Part shown: positions 54,495-62,976 of the stretch, one piece after another
Position numbering within the stretch: the stretch's first letter is position 1
How the letters are laid out: every line of letters starts with the position of its first letter
Notes under the pieces: model-generated
Seen by the model: only the letters and a program-made list of their open reading frames with translations
What the model was told of the DNA's origin: nothing
Database searches by the model: none
Position numbers and translations under genes: made by a program
NCBI GenBank assembly: GCA_963715635.1
Contig: OY970261.1
Span: forward strand, 2,170,001 to 2,234,000
DNA from: JAPKZH01 sp963715635
Lineage (GTDB): Bacteria > Acidobacteriota > Aminicenantia > Aminicenantales > UBA4085
DNA length: 64,000 bases
Reading direction: 5' to 3'

Positions 54495-55327
54495 TTCTTC
54501 AAGCGCAGCGCTTCATTCAGGCTGCCTGTCCTGTATCCGGCCAGGTCCAAGGTGACATAAAGATAGCCTATTTTTTTCAGATACCCAACAATCTTCTCGC
54601 GCGTCCCGGGCCGGATGGCCTTGGCAAACTCCTCGGGCCCGATTTCCAGGCGGGCGATACGGCCGTGATGGCGCACCCGGAGCTGTCCAAAGCCGAGCGT
54701 CCTCAAAAAATCTTCAGCCCGTCCCACCTGCTTCAAGCTCCTTTTGTCGATTTGCGTGTGATAAGGAAAACGGGAAGCCAGGCAGGCCAGAGATGGTTTG
54801 TTCCAGGTGGGGAGCCCGTACGACATGGAAATTTGGCGGATGTCTCTCTTGGTCAGTCCCGACTCTTTGAGCGGCGACCGGACGCCGAGCTCCCTGCCGG
54901 CCTTTGCTCCGGGCCGGAAATCACCTACGTCATCAACGTTCTGACCGTCCAGGACATAGGCGATCCCCTCCTTTCGAGCGATATTTTTCAGCCTGGAGAA
55001 CAACTCCCGCTTGCAATAATAGCATCGCAGGGGCGGATTCTTCACGAAATCGGGATTTTCGATCTCGTGCGTATGAATGACCTTGTGCCGGACCCGCAGA
55101 CGTTTGGCAAGCACCTTGGCGCTGTGGATCTCTTCTCCCGGATACGTTTCCGAGCTGGCAATGACGGCCAGGACTGATTTCCCCAGAACGTCCGAAGCGA
55201 CTTTCAAGAGAAGAGTGCTGTCGACCCCGCCGGAATATGCCACAAGGACATTTTCCATCCCCCGCAGTATCTTTTTGAGTTTGGCCAGCTTGGCCAGAGC
55301 GGATTTGGATAATGGAGAATGACTCAT
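54491..55327 (-). CDS. larE: ATP-dependent sacrificial sulfur transferase LarE
   Basis: The 278-residue product has the PP-loop VLVAYSGGVDSTLLLKVA (about residue 28), the LarE-typical NPPLRCYYCKRELF, DGQNVDDVGDFRPG, and KPSLACLASRFPY, where the Cys corresponds to the sacrificial Cys176 of Lactobacillus LarE. It would supply sulfur for the nickel-pincer cofactor of lactate racemase-like enzymes; larB and larC are not in the window. It is the last gene of the uppS operon. Confidence 0.85.
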   Translation of the reverse strand: MSHSPLSKSALAKLAKLKKILRGMENVLVAYSGGVDSTLLLKVASDVLGKSVLAVIASSETYPGEEIHSAKVLAKRLRVRHKVIHTHEIENPDFVKNPPLRCYYCKRELFSRLKNIARKEGIAYVLDGQNVDDVGDFRPGAKAGRELGVRSPLKESGLTKRDIRQISMSYGLPTWNKPSLACLASRFPYHTQIDKRSLKQVGRAEDFLRTLGFGQLRVRHHGRIARLEIGPEEFAKAIRPGTREKIVGYLKKIGYLYVTLDLAGYRTGSLNEALRLKN

Positions 55328-55339
55328 CTCTTCCTCGAC

Positions 55340-56446
55340 TCAGCTCTTTTTCGCGGCGTGCCTGTTGCGCGCGATTTTTTCGACTTCGCGGACCAAGGCT
55401 GGAACGATCTCTTTCTCATCCAACCGGCGCACAAGTTTGCCTTCCTTAAAAAGAATGCCGACGCCCTTTCCGCAGGCGACTCCGATGTCCGCTTCCTTGG
55501 CTTCGCCCGGTCCGTTGACCATGCAGCCCATAACGGCCACGTTCATAGTGTCCGGGATTCCGGCGAGTCTTTTCTCCACTTCGGCGGCGATCTTTCTCAG
55601 GTTGACTTCGACGCGGCCGCACGTCGGGCACGAAATCACGTTCGGCCCTCTTTGGCGAAGGCCGAGGCCGGCCAGGATCTGGTAAGCCACCCGGACTTCC
55701 TCTTCAGGCCGGGCCGTCAGAGAGACCCGGATCGTATCGGCCAAGCCTTCGTTCAACAACAGGCCGATGCCGACGGCCGATTTCACGGCGCCGCAGAGAA
55801 GCGTTCCGGCTTCGGTGATGCCGGCATGAAATGGATAATCCACTTTCTGGGCCAGAAGTCGATAGGCTTCCAGCGTACGCTGCACATCGGATGCTTTAAG
55901 AGAGACTTTGATGAGGTGGAAATCCAGGTCCTCCAAGATCTTGATGTGACGCATGGCGCTTTCCACCATGGCCCGGGCCGTGACACTTCCATATTTCCGA
56001 AGGAGATCTTTTTCCAGAGACCCGGAATTCACCCCGATGCGGATTGGGATGTGTCTTTCTTTAGCGGCGAGAACGACCGCCTTCACTTTCTCCCGGGATC
56101 CGATCGTGCCGGGATTCAGCCGCAGCCCGTCCACCCCCTGTTCAATAGCGGTCAGCGCCAGCCGATAATCAAAATGAATGTCGGCGACGAAAGGGACCCG
56201 GATTTTTCTTTTGATCTCCCCGAGCGCCTCTGCCGCTTCCCGGTCCGGAACAGCCAGGCGAATGATCTCGCAGCCGCATCGCTCGAGCCGCCTGATCTCG
56301 GCAATCGTCGCCCGCTTATCCCGAGTGTCCGTTTTTGTCATGGATTGGACGACGATCGGCGCTCCCCCGCCGACCGGGACCCCCCCAACAAAAATCTGCC
56401 TTGTCGCTCGGCGCGGCAAGAGAACTTTTGCCCTTATAATTTTCAA
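55340..56446 (-). CDS. ispG: 4-hydroxy-3-methylbut-2-enyl diphosphate synthase
   Basis: The 368-residue product has the IspG TIM-barrel start (PIVVQSMTKTDTRDK), VADIHFDYRLAL, GLRLNPGTIG, IGVNSGSLEKDLL and the 4Fe-4S cysteines in ISCPTCGRVEVN and VMGCMVNGPGEAKEAD. It makes HMBPP in the methylerythritol phosphate (MEP) pathway. Its ATG overlaps the rseP stop by four bases. The bacterial short form (no central insert) fits the length. Confidence 0.93.
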   Translation of the reverse strand: MKIIRAKVLLPRRATRQIFVGGVPVGGGAPIVVQSMTKTDTRDKRATIAEIRRLERCGCEIIRLAVPDREAAEALGEIKRKIRVPFVADIHFDYRLALTAIEQGVDGLRLNPGTIGSREKVKAVVLAAKERHIPIRIGVNSGSLEKDLLRKYGSVTARAMVESAMRHIKILEDLDFHLIKVSLKASDVQRTLEAYRLLAQKVDYPFHAGITEAGTLLCGAVKSAVGIGLLLNEGLADTIRVSLTARPEEEVRVAYQILAGLGLRQRGPNVISCPTCGRVEVNLRKIAAEVEKRLAGIPDTMNVAVMGCMVNGPGEAKEADIGVACGKGVGILFKEGKLVRRLDEKEIVPALVREVEKIARNRHAAKKS

Positions 56447-57774
56447 AACGGCACCAGGCTCTTCCAGCCGTTGGGCAAGCTATTGACGATATCATTCAGG
56501 ATGACAAATGCGATCAGTAAAATAAAAATAACAAACCCGATTTGCATCCAGACTTGCCTGGCTTTGGGGCTGAAGTCGCGGCGGAAAATGCCTTCCAGGA
56601 TCAGGACAAAAAGCTGCCCGCCGTCGAACACCGGAATCGGAAACAGGTTGAGGACGCCGAGCTGAAGGCTGATCAGGGCGATCCAGCTGATAAAAGTCAT
56701 GAACCCCATGCGCATGGTCGCATAGGAAAGACTGGCGATTCTAATCGGTCCTCCGAGCTGCCTGGTTGATACCTGCCCTGTCACCAGGTTCTTAATCACG
56801 TCAATGACCATGAAAAACAGCTGGGCATTTGATTTAATGCTCTCCCGGATAGCCGGCAAAAACGCATATTTTTTGATCACGGATTTGGCCGATTGGATGA
56901 TCCCGATCTTTCCGACCTTCCCTTCCCGCCGGGGCGTGATGTGTAAAGTCACCGACTGGCCGTTGCGCAGGACGACAAATTCCAGTTCTTTTTCCGGGTT
57001 TTTCTCGAGCACCTGGGTAAATTTATAAAGATAGACAGGTTCGCCGTCGATCGTCTGGATGACGTCGCCGGCCTTGAGGCCTCCCTTTTCAGCCGGCGAA
57101 TTCGGGTTGACCGTCCTCACCTCGGTATAGACCTTTCCGAAAAACCCGGCATATCCCATGTCGTACTTGGTGATGCTCTCCGTGAGCATGGGCACAGACA
57201 GAATCTGTCCGTCTCTTCTGATTTGCAGAGTCAGCAGCTTCTCGGGCTTTGCGCCGACGGCCATTTCGATATCGGTCCAGGACTCGACCTTTTTAGCATT
57301 GATGCTGAGAATCTCGTCATCGATCCGCAGGTCGGCTTTGGCGGCCGGCGACTCCGGCTCAATCCAGCCGATCACGGGTCTCTGGTCCAGATAGTCGGGG
57401 ACCGCCACACCGGCCATGTTCGTCCCGGCCACGATGACAATGGCCAACAGAATATTCATCACCGAGCCCATGAGGATGACCAGGAAGCGCTGCCATCTTG
57501 TCTTAGCCATAAAATCGTCGGACTCGAGTTGGCGCCCTGGATCAAAAATGCCCTCGCCCAGGAATTTGACGTATCCACCCATGGGCAGGACGCTGATCCG
57601 GTAATCGGTTTGCCCTTTTTTAAAGCCCAAGAGCCTTTTTCCGTAGCCGAATGAGAAGACTTCCACCCGGATGCCGACAAGCTTGGCCATGAAAAAATGG
57701 CCAAACTCGTGAATAAAAACCAGGATGCCGAAAACGATGAGAAACGCAAGCAGAGTTCCGAACAATGTGCCCAT
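56443..57774 (-). CDS. rseP: Site-2 protease RseP
   Basis: The 443-residue product has the metalloprotease motif FIHEFGHFFMAK in the first membrane helix, two PDZ domains (about 115-195 and 205-285, GWIEPESPAAKADL and TVNPNSPAEKGGL), and the second zinc ligand region LNLFPIPVFDGGQ near residue 375. It cuts membrane-embedded anti-sigma factors and signal peptide remnants. It sits between dxr (two-base gap) and ispG, the common order. Confidence 0.92.
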   Translation of the reverse strand: MGTLFGTLLAFLIVFGILVFIHEFGHFFMAKLVGIRVEVFSFGYGKRLLGFKKGQTDYRISVLPMGGYVKFLGEGIFDPGRQLESDDFMAKTRWQRFLVILMGSVMNILLAIVIVAGTNMAGVAVPDYLDQRPVIGWIEPESPAAKADLRIDDEILSINAKKVESWTDIEMAVGAKPEKLLTLQIRRDGQILSVPMLTESITKYDMGYAGFFGKVYTEVRTVNPNSPAEKGGLKAGDVIQTIDGEPVYLYKFTQVLEKNPEKELEFVVLRNGQSVTLHITPRREGKVGKIGIIQSAKSVIKKYAFLPAIRESIKSNAQLFFMVIDVIKNLVTGQVSTRQLGGPIRIASLSYATMRMGFMTFISWIALISLQLGVLNLFPIPVFDGGQLFVLILEGIFRRDFSPKARQVWMQIGFVIFILLIAFVILNDIVNSLPNGWKSLVPF

Positions 57775-57775
57775 A

Positions 57776-58933
57776 TTAATACCTTTTTTGAAGAGTTTGG
57801 ATTGTCTGTTCTCTCACGACCCGGTCCACTTCGAAAACGTCCTCGAGACTGCGGACCTTTTTCTTGAGGTGCCCGGCCATGGTTCTCCGGATCACCTCAT
57901 GGATATCGATAAAACGGATTTTCCGGGCCAGGAAGGCGGCGACGGCCGCTTCATTGGCCGCGTTGAGGGCCACGGGAACGCTCTCTCCTTCTGCCAAGGC
58001 TTGCCAGGCCAGCCGGATCAACGGAAATCTCTTTTCTTCGACGGGGAAAAATTCAAGAGTCCTGACCTGGCCGAGGTCCAGGGACGGAAGTGCGGCATCC
58101 CTCCGTTCCGGATACGTCAGGGCATACTGAATCGGGATTCTCATATCCGTGGGACTCAGTTGGGCGATGACGGAGCCATCCCGCATTTCGACAAGGGCAT
58201 GGACGATGCTCTGCGGATGGATCAGGACCCGGAGTTGGCCGGGATCCAGGTCAAAGAGCCAACGGGCTTCGATAAGCTCTAGGCCTTTGTTCATCAGCGT
58301 CGCGGAGTCCACGGTCACTTTCTTTCCCATTTTCCAGCGCGGATGGGCCAGGGCTTCCTCGACCGTTTTTGTCCCCAACAAGCGCATGGGGGTCCGAAAA
58401 AATGGGCCGCCGGAGGCCGTCAGGGTTACGGTCTTGATATGGCGAGCGCTTTCCTTGACCAAGCACTGGAAAACGCCGCTATGCTCTGAATCAACAGGAA
58501 GGATCTGCGCGCCGCTTGTCCGGGCTTCCTTTTGTAGAATGGAGCCGGCCACGACCATGGACTCTTTGTTGGCCAGGGCCACTTTTTTGCCGGCTCGAAC
58601 GGCCGCCAATGTCGGCCGCAAGCCGTTGATTCCGGAAATGGCCGAGACAACGATATCATTCTTCCCGTAGCCTCCGATTTCTTCGGCCCCCTCGGGGCCG
58701 TAGGTCACGCGGAGGGCTATTTTTCTGGTTTTTTCCCGGAAAGCCTCCGCATCCTCTTTTCGCTCAAGGGAAACAATCTCGGGTCGGAAAGCCCGAACTT
58801 GTTGCTCCAGCAGTCGGCTGTTGGAACCCGCGGCCAAGGCCACGACCCGGAATGACCGGCCGTGCCGGCCGATGACATCCAAGGTGTTGCGACCGATGGT
58901 GCCGGTCGAGCCGAGGATCGCCACATTTATCAT
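57776..58933 (-). CDS. dxr: 1-deoxy-D-xylulose 5-phosphate reductoisomerase
   Basis: The 385-residue product has the NADPH site AILGSTGTIGRNTLDVIGRH, ALANKESMVVAG, the metal/substrate motifs LPVDSEHSGVFQCL, TASGGPFFRTP and HPRWKMGKKVTVDSATLMNKGLE (split by the reader into two parts: HPRWKMGKKVT and VDSATLMNKGLE). It converts DXP to MEP with NADPH. It lies between cdsA and rseP in the isoprenoid/envelope operon. Confidence 0.93.
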   Translation of the reverse strand: MINVAILGSTGTIGRNTLDVIGRHGRSFRVVALAAGSNSRLLEQQVRAFRPEIVSLERKEDAEAFREKTRKIALRVTYGPEGAEEIGGYGKNDIVVSAISGINGLRPTLAAVRAGKKVALANKESMVVAGSILQKEARTSGAQILPVDSEHSGVFQCLVKESARHIKTVTLTASGGPFFRTPMRLLGTKTVEEALAHPRWKMGKKVTVDSATLMNKGLELIEARWLFDLDPGQLRVLIHPQSIVHALVEMRDGSVIAQLSPTDMRIPIQYALTYPERRDAALPSLDLGQVRTLEFFPVEEKRFPLIRLAWQALAEGESVPVALNAANEAAVAAFLARKIRFIDIHEVIRRTMAGHLKKKVRSLEDVFEVDRVVREQTIQTLQKRY

Positions 58934-58939
58934 GAGGTG

Positions 58940-59746
58940 TTACTTCCAGAAAAACCGGATAAAATAATAATAAAACGGAGCGGCCAGAATCATGCTGTCG
59001 ATCCTGTCTAGAAAACCTCCGTGGCCGGGCAGAAAATTCGAAGAATCCTTGACGCCGGCCGCCCTCTTGAACAGCGATTCTAAAGGGTCGCTCAGTTGGG
59101 CCACGGCGTGGATACAAATCCCGCACAGGGCGGCCTGCCAAAGGCTGATTCCCTTCAACAAGACCTGCTGCGCGGCGACGGCCCCCAAACCGGCCAAGAC
59201 GATGCCCCCGAAGCTCCCCTCCCAAGTTTTGTTCGGGCTCGCCATCGGCGTCATCTTATGCCTGCCCAAAAGCGTTCCGCAAAAATAAGCGCCGGTGTCT
59301 CCTAGGAAAACGACGGCAAAAAGAAAATAGATGTAAACAGGGCCGTTCTCGACGCGCAAGGGATAAAAGAAGTTCATGGTGAAGCTGATATAGACGGCGC
59401 CAAAGATCGTGACGGCAAAGGACGAGGGAAAAAGCGCGACCTTCTCGACGGTGTTGAAGGAGATCACATAATAGAGGCCGATCAAAAGAAGGCCGAGGAA
59501 CAAGGCCATTTCAAAGGTTAAACCCTTGAAAAAAAACGAAGCGCTGATGAGAAGGGCCAAGAAAACCCCAGCCGTTCTTCGGGGAGACATCTTTTTTCGA
59601 CGGGCCAGGCCATAAAACTCAAGCAGCGCCACGACGATAAAAACCTGAAGAAGGAGAAAAAACACTAGGCTGGACGTCCATTGGATGACGACGAAGAGAA
59701 TGGCCAGCAGGACCAAGGCCGTGGGAAGTCTCTTGCGGAGGCTCAT
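58940..59746 (-). CDS. cdsA: Phosphatidate cytidylyltransferase
   Basis: The 268-residue product has seven to eight membrane helices and the family signature near the C-terminus: SPNKTWEGSFGG, then LSDPLESLFKRAAGVKDSSN (Lys-Asp of the CDP-transferase motif) and PGHGGFLDRIDS. It forms CDP-diacylglycerol from phosphatidate and CTP. The ATG overlaps the uppS stop by four bases. Confidence 0.9.
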   Translation of the reverse strand: MSLRKRLPTALVLLAILFVVIQWTSSLVFFLLLQVFIVVALLEFYGLARRKKMSPRRTAGVFLALLISASFFFKGLTFEMALFLGLLLIGLYYVISFNTVEKVALFPSSFAVTIFGAVYISFTMNFFYPLRVENGPVYIYFLFAVVFLGDTGAYFCGTLLGRHKMTPMASPNKTWEGSFGGIVLAGLGAVAAQQVLLKGISLWQAALCGICIHAVAQLSDPLESLFKRAAGVKDSSNFLPGHGGFLDRIDSMILAAPFYYYFIRFFWK

Positions 59747-60516
59747 TTCGAGGGATGGATGTCTCCGAACCTGCGTTCCCGTTTCTGATAATCCCCGAGC
59801 GCCTGGAGGAAATGTCTGGCCCGGAAATCAGGCCAGTAATCGGGCGTGATCCAGATCTCGGAATAGGCGATCTGCCACAACAAAAAATTCGAGACGCGAA
59901 ACTCGCCGCTCGTCCGGATCAGCAGGTCCGGGTCCGGCAGGTCTCCCGTATACAAATACCTGGAAAACATGTCCTCATCCAGGGCTTCGGCGGACACATC
60001 TTTCTCCTTCAAGATTCTTTTGACGGCGTCCACGATTTCCGTCCGGCCGCCGTAATTGAGGGCCAGGCAGATCGTCAGGCGGCTGTTGGCCTTGGTCAGC
60101 TCCTCGACCCGGTCGAGCTCTCTGCACAAGGATCGGGGCAATCCCTCCTTCTGACCGATGACTTTTAAACGGAATTTATTCTCAACGAGCACTTTGTCTT
60201 CTTTCCTCAAGTAATCCTCGAGCAATCCCCAGAGCGTGGAGACCTCCCGTTTCGGCCGCTTCCAGTTTTCCTTGGAAAACGCATACAGGGTGATAATCTT
60301 GACCCCGACCCGGGCGCTGATCTCCACGATTTCCCGGACGGATTTCGCCCCGGCCCTATGCCCTTCCACGCGCGGCAGGTTCTTGCTTCTTGCCCAACGG
60401 CCGTTTCCGTCCATGATCACGGCGACGTGGCGGGGGATCCTGGAAAAATCGAGCTCATTGGCCAGGCGCTCTTCCTCGCTGCCCGGCTGGATGAAGCCTT
60501 CTAAGCTCTTGAACAT
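59743..60516 (-). CDS. uppS: Undecaprenyl diphosphate synthase
   Basis: The 257-residue product has the cis-prenyltransferase motif HVAVIMDGNGRWA (about residue 29), EGHRAG, LYAFSKENWKRP, NYGGRTEIVDA and the C-terminal DLLIRTSGEFRVSNFLLWQ. It makes the C55 lipid carrier for cell wall synthesis. It heads the operon. The ATG lies six bases after a consensus -10 hexamer with no ribosome binding site, so its mRNA is probably leaderless. Confidence 0.93.
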   Translation of the reverse strand: MFKSLEGFIQPGSEEERLANELDFSRIPRHVAVIMDGNGRWARSKNLPRVEGHRAGAKSVREIVEISARVGVKIITLYAFSKENWKRPKREVSTLWGLLEDYLRKEDKVLVENKFRLKVIGQKEGLPRSLCRELDRVEELTKANSRLTICLALNYGGRTEIVDAVKRILKEKDVSAEALDEDMFSRYLYTGDLPDPDLLIRTSGEFRVSNFLLWQIAYSEIWITPDYWPDFRARHFLQALGDYQKRERRFGDIHPSK

Positions 60517-60522
60517 GCGAAC

Positions 60523-60551
60523 ATTATAGGGATTGCCCCCTGAATTGTCAA
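60523..60551 (-). promoter_or_regulatory. Consensus promoter of the uppS operon, leaderless type
   Basis: Minus strand: TTGACA (60551-60546), 17-base spacer, TATAAT (60528-60523), then GTTCGC and ATG at 60516. Both hexamers match the sigma-70 consensus exactly. Transcription should begin on or next to the A of the start codon. Confidence 0.75.
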
Positions 60552-60622
60552 AAGGAGGCTCGCTATAAGATATAGACCTGGAGGCGGCATTTTGGTAATC
60601 TATCTACTCTCAAGAGGCGAAT

Positions 60623-60862
60623 ATGTGTCTTGCCATACCTGCGAAAGTCATTGAAGTGGACGAGGCCTTCAAAACGGGAAAGGTGGATTATTTGGGGACA
60701 AAGGTCAAGGTTAACTTTGCTTTGCTGGAAAACACCTTTGTGGGCGACTGGGTCATCGTCCATGCCGGGTTCGCCATTTCTAAACTGGATGAACAAGAAG
60801 CCCAAGAAACTCTTTCCCTGCTCAGGGAAATTGCCGAGATGAGCGGGCCCGGCCGAGGATAA
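60623..60862 (+). CDS. hypC: Hydrogenase maturation chaperone HypC
   Basis: The 79-residue product begins MCLAIPAKVIEVDEAF, with the N-terminal Cys that HypC uses to hold the Fe(CN)2CO group, and continues with the small OB-like barrel (VDYLGTKVKVNFALLENTFVGDWVIVHAG split in the middle: VDYLGTKVKV, VGDWVIVHAG). It works with HypD to build the iron centre of NiFe hydrogenases. AAGAGGCG precedes the ATG. hypD follows after 15 bases. Confidence 0.92.
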   Translation: MCLAIPAKVIEVDEAFKTGKVDYLGTKVKVNFALLENTFVGDWVIVHAGFAISKLDEQEAQETLSLLREIAEMSGPGRG

Positions 60863-60877
60863 AGGTCTATTCCGAGC

Positions 60878-61990
60878 ATGACGAGTATGAACGCCTACAG
60901 GGATAAAAAAATCATTTCCGCCCTCCTCAAGACAATCGAGGAAAAAGCCAGATCTTTCTCTTCGGCCTGCCGGATCATGGAAGTGTGCGGCACCCATACC
61001 ATGACGATTCATAAATACGGCCTGAAAAAGATGCTCGAGGGGATCGGCATCGAAATGGTCTCCGGACCCGGCTGCCCTGTCTGCATCACGCCTAATGAAA
61101 TCCATGAAGCCGCCATCCAGTTAGTGACGCAGAAGGAAAACATGATCCTGACCACCTTCGGCGATATGACTCGCGTCCCTACCCACCTGGGCTCGCTGCA
61201 GAATACGGTGCCGCTGCGGGGCTCTTCCATAAAAATCGTCTATTCGCCCGAGGAATCCCTGGAATTGGCCAGACAAAAAAAAGATAAGTCCGTCGTTTTC
61301 TTTGGCGCCGGGTTCGAAACCACCATCCCCTCGATTGCCCTGATGGCCAAACAGGCGGCCCAGGACAACCTGAAGAATTATTCCATCCTGTCCGCGCTCT
61401 GGCTGATTCCCCCGCCGCTCAAGGCGATCCTGGAATCCGGAGAGATCAAGGTTTCCGGGTTTCTTTACCCGGGGCATGTCAGCGCCATCATCGGTCAAAA
61501 GCCGTATGAATTTATTGCCAGAGACTATGGATTTCCCGGAGCGATCGCCGGCTTCGAGCCTGGAGACATCCTTCTCGGCATCTCCTCCATCCTGGACCAG
61601 ATCAGGGACAGAACGCCTCAAGTGGCGAACGAATACGGCCGCGTCGTTCCTCGCGACGGGAACCCGATCGCCGTGCGCCTTATGGAAGAGATTTTGGAGC
61701 CAAAAGACGCCCACTGGAGGGGGCTTGGCCTTATTCCAAACAGCGGGCTGAAGCTCCGAAAAGCTTTTAAAGACTATGACGCGGAGATTAGACACGGGCT
61801 GGACATTCGGGCCGGAAGCACCGACCTGCCCGGCTGCCGATGTGGGGACGTTCTGCGAGGGCTTATTTCTCCGACGCAGTGCGCCCTGTTCGCTCAAAAA
61901 TGTTCGCCCGACCTTCCTCATGGGCCGTGCATGGTTTCTTTTGAAGGAGCTTGCTTCGTTCATCATAAATACAGGGAACTGAATTCCTGA
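60878..61990 (+). CDS. hypD: Hydrogenase maturation protein HypD
   Basis: The 370-residue product has the HypD cysteine motifs: MEVCGTHTMTIHKYG, SGPGCPVCITP and, near the C-terminus, GCRCGDVLRG with further cysteines (CALFAQKCSP, GPCMVS) that hold its 4Fe-4S cluster. FGAGFETTIPS is also typical. It provides the scaffold on which CN and CO ligands are added to iron. Its stop overlaps the hypE start (TGATG). Confidence 0.93.
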   Translation: MTSMNAYRDKKIISALLKTIEEKARSFSSACRIMEVCGTHTMTIHKYGLKKMLEGIGIEMVSGPGCPVCITPNEIHEAAIQLVTQKENMILTTFGDMTRVPTHLGSLQNTVPLRGSSIKIVYSPEESLELARQKKDKSVVFFGAGFETTIPSIALMAKQAAQDNLKNYSILSALWLIPPPLKAILESGEIKVSGFLYPGHVSAIIGQKPYEFIARDYGFPGAIAGFEPGDILLGISSILDQIRDRTPQVANEYGRVVPRDGNPIAVRLMEEILEPKDAHWRGLGLIPNSGLKLRKAFKDYDAEIRHGLDIRAGSTDLPGCRCGDVLRGLISPTQCALFAQKCSPDLPHGPCMVSFEGACFVHHKYRELNS

Positions 61991-62976
61991 TGAAAAAAAT
62001 CAGCCTGGATCTCGGGAGCGGCGGCAAGTCGATGAGGGATTTCATCGCCGGGACAATCGTGCCGACGTTTCAGAACGCAGTCCTGGCAGAGCTTTTGGAT
62101 GCCAGTCATCTGCCCGATAAAATCGCCTTTACGACGGACAGTTACGTCGTGGACCCCATCTTTTTTCCAGGGGGAGACATCGGAAAATTGGCCGTTAACG
62201 GCACGGTCAATGACCTTGTCGTCTCCGGCGCCGAGCCAAAATATATCTCGTTGGCGCTGATCCTGGAAGAAGGGCTGGTCTGGAACGACTTAGAGAAGAT
62301 TTTAGGTTCATTGAAAAAAGCGGCTGCCACGGCAAAGGTCCAGGTCACGACCGGGGATACGAAAGTCGTGAGGCTTGGCCAGGGCGATAAAATTTATATA
62401 AACACGTCGGGGATCGGACGCGTGATTGCCAGGCCCAGGCCCGACAAGATCAGGCCCGGTGATAAAATCATCGTCACCGGGACGATGGGAGAGCACAGCC
62501 TGGCCATCCTGATGGCCAGGGGCGAATTCGGCCTCGAATCCCGTGTCCGCAGCGATTGTGCTCCTCTGAATTTCCTCCTTCCCTTCTGGAAAAAGGGCGT
62601 GTTCTGGATGAGGGATATCACCCGGGGAGGCCTCGCCACAATTCTTTCCGAACTGGCCGAGCGGATCCCCTATCCCATTCTCATCGAAGAAAACAAGGTC
62701 CCACTGTCCAGGGCTGTCTGCGGCGCATCGGAGCTGCTGGGGATCGACCCTCTCTACCTGGCATGCGAAGGCAGGGCCGTGCTCGTCGCCTCCGAAGGCA
62801 AGGCCTGCCGGATCCTCGATGAAATCAAGAAGCATCCCCTCGGCCGGAGGGCGCAAATCATAGGACAGGTCGAAGCCAAAACCGGAAGGCCCGGCGCACT
62901 TCTCTTAAGAACATCCGCCGGCGGGCTCAGGCGGCTTGAGCCGCTGACCTCCGAGCTTCTCCCCAGGATATGTTGA
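61990..62976 (+). CDS. hypE: Hydrogenase maturation protein HypE
   Basis: The 328-residue product has the AIRS/PurM fold: LDLGSGGKSMRDFI at the N-terminus, FTTDSYVVDPIFFPGGDIG, VVSGAEPKYISLA, TGDTKVV and RDITRGGLATIL. It ends in LLPRIC, keeping the C-terminal Cys that is carbamoylated by HypF and dehydrated to thiocyanate. The hypA, hypB and hypF genes and the hydrogenase itself are outside the window. Confidence 0.93.
   Translation: MKKISLDLGSGGKSMRDFIAGTIVPTFQNAVLAELLDASHLPDKIAFTTDSYVVDPIFFPGGDIGKLAVNGTVNDLVVSGAEPKYISLALILEEGLVWNDLEKILGSLKKAAATAKVQVTTGDTKVVRLGQGDKIYINTSGIGRVIARPRPDKIRPGDKIIVTGTMGEHSLAILMARGEFGLESRVRSDCAPLNFLLPFWKKGVFWMRDITRGGLATILSELAERIPYPILIEENKVPLSRAVCGASELLGIDPLYLACEGRAVLVASEGKACRILDEIKKHPLGRRAQIIGQVEAKTGRPGALLLRTSAGGLRRLEPLTSELLPRIC

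Noticed and set aside
55319..56665. 448-codon plus-strand ORF opposite ispG
   Set aside because: Antisense shadow of ispG and the end of rseP, both fully supported on the minus strand.
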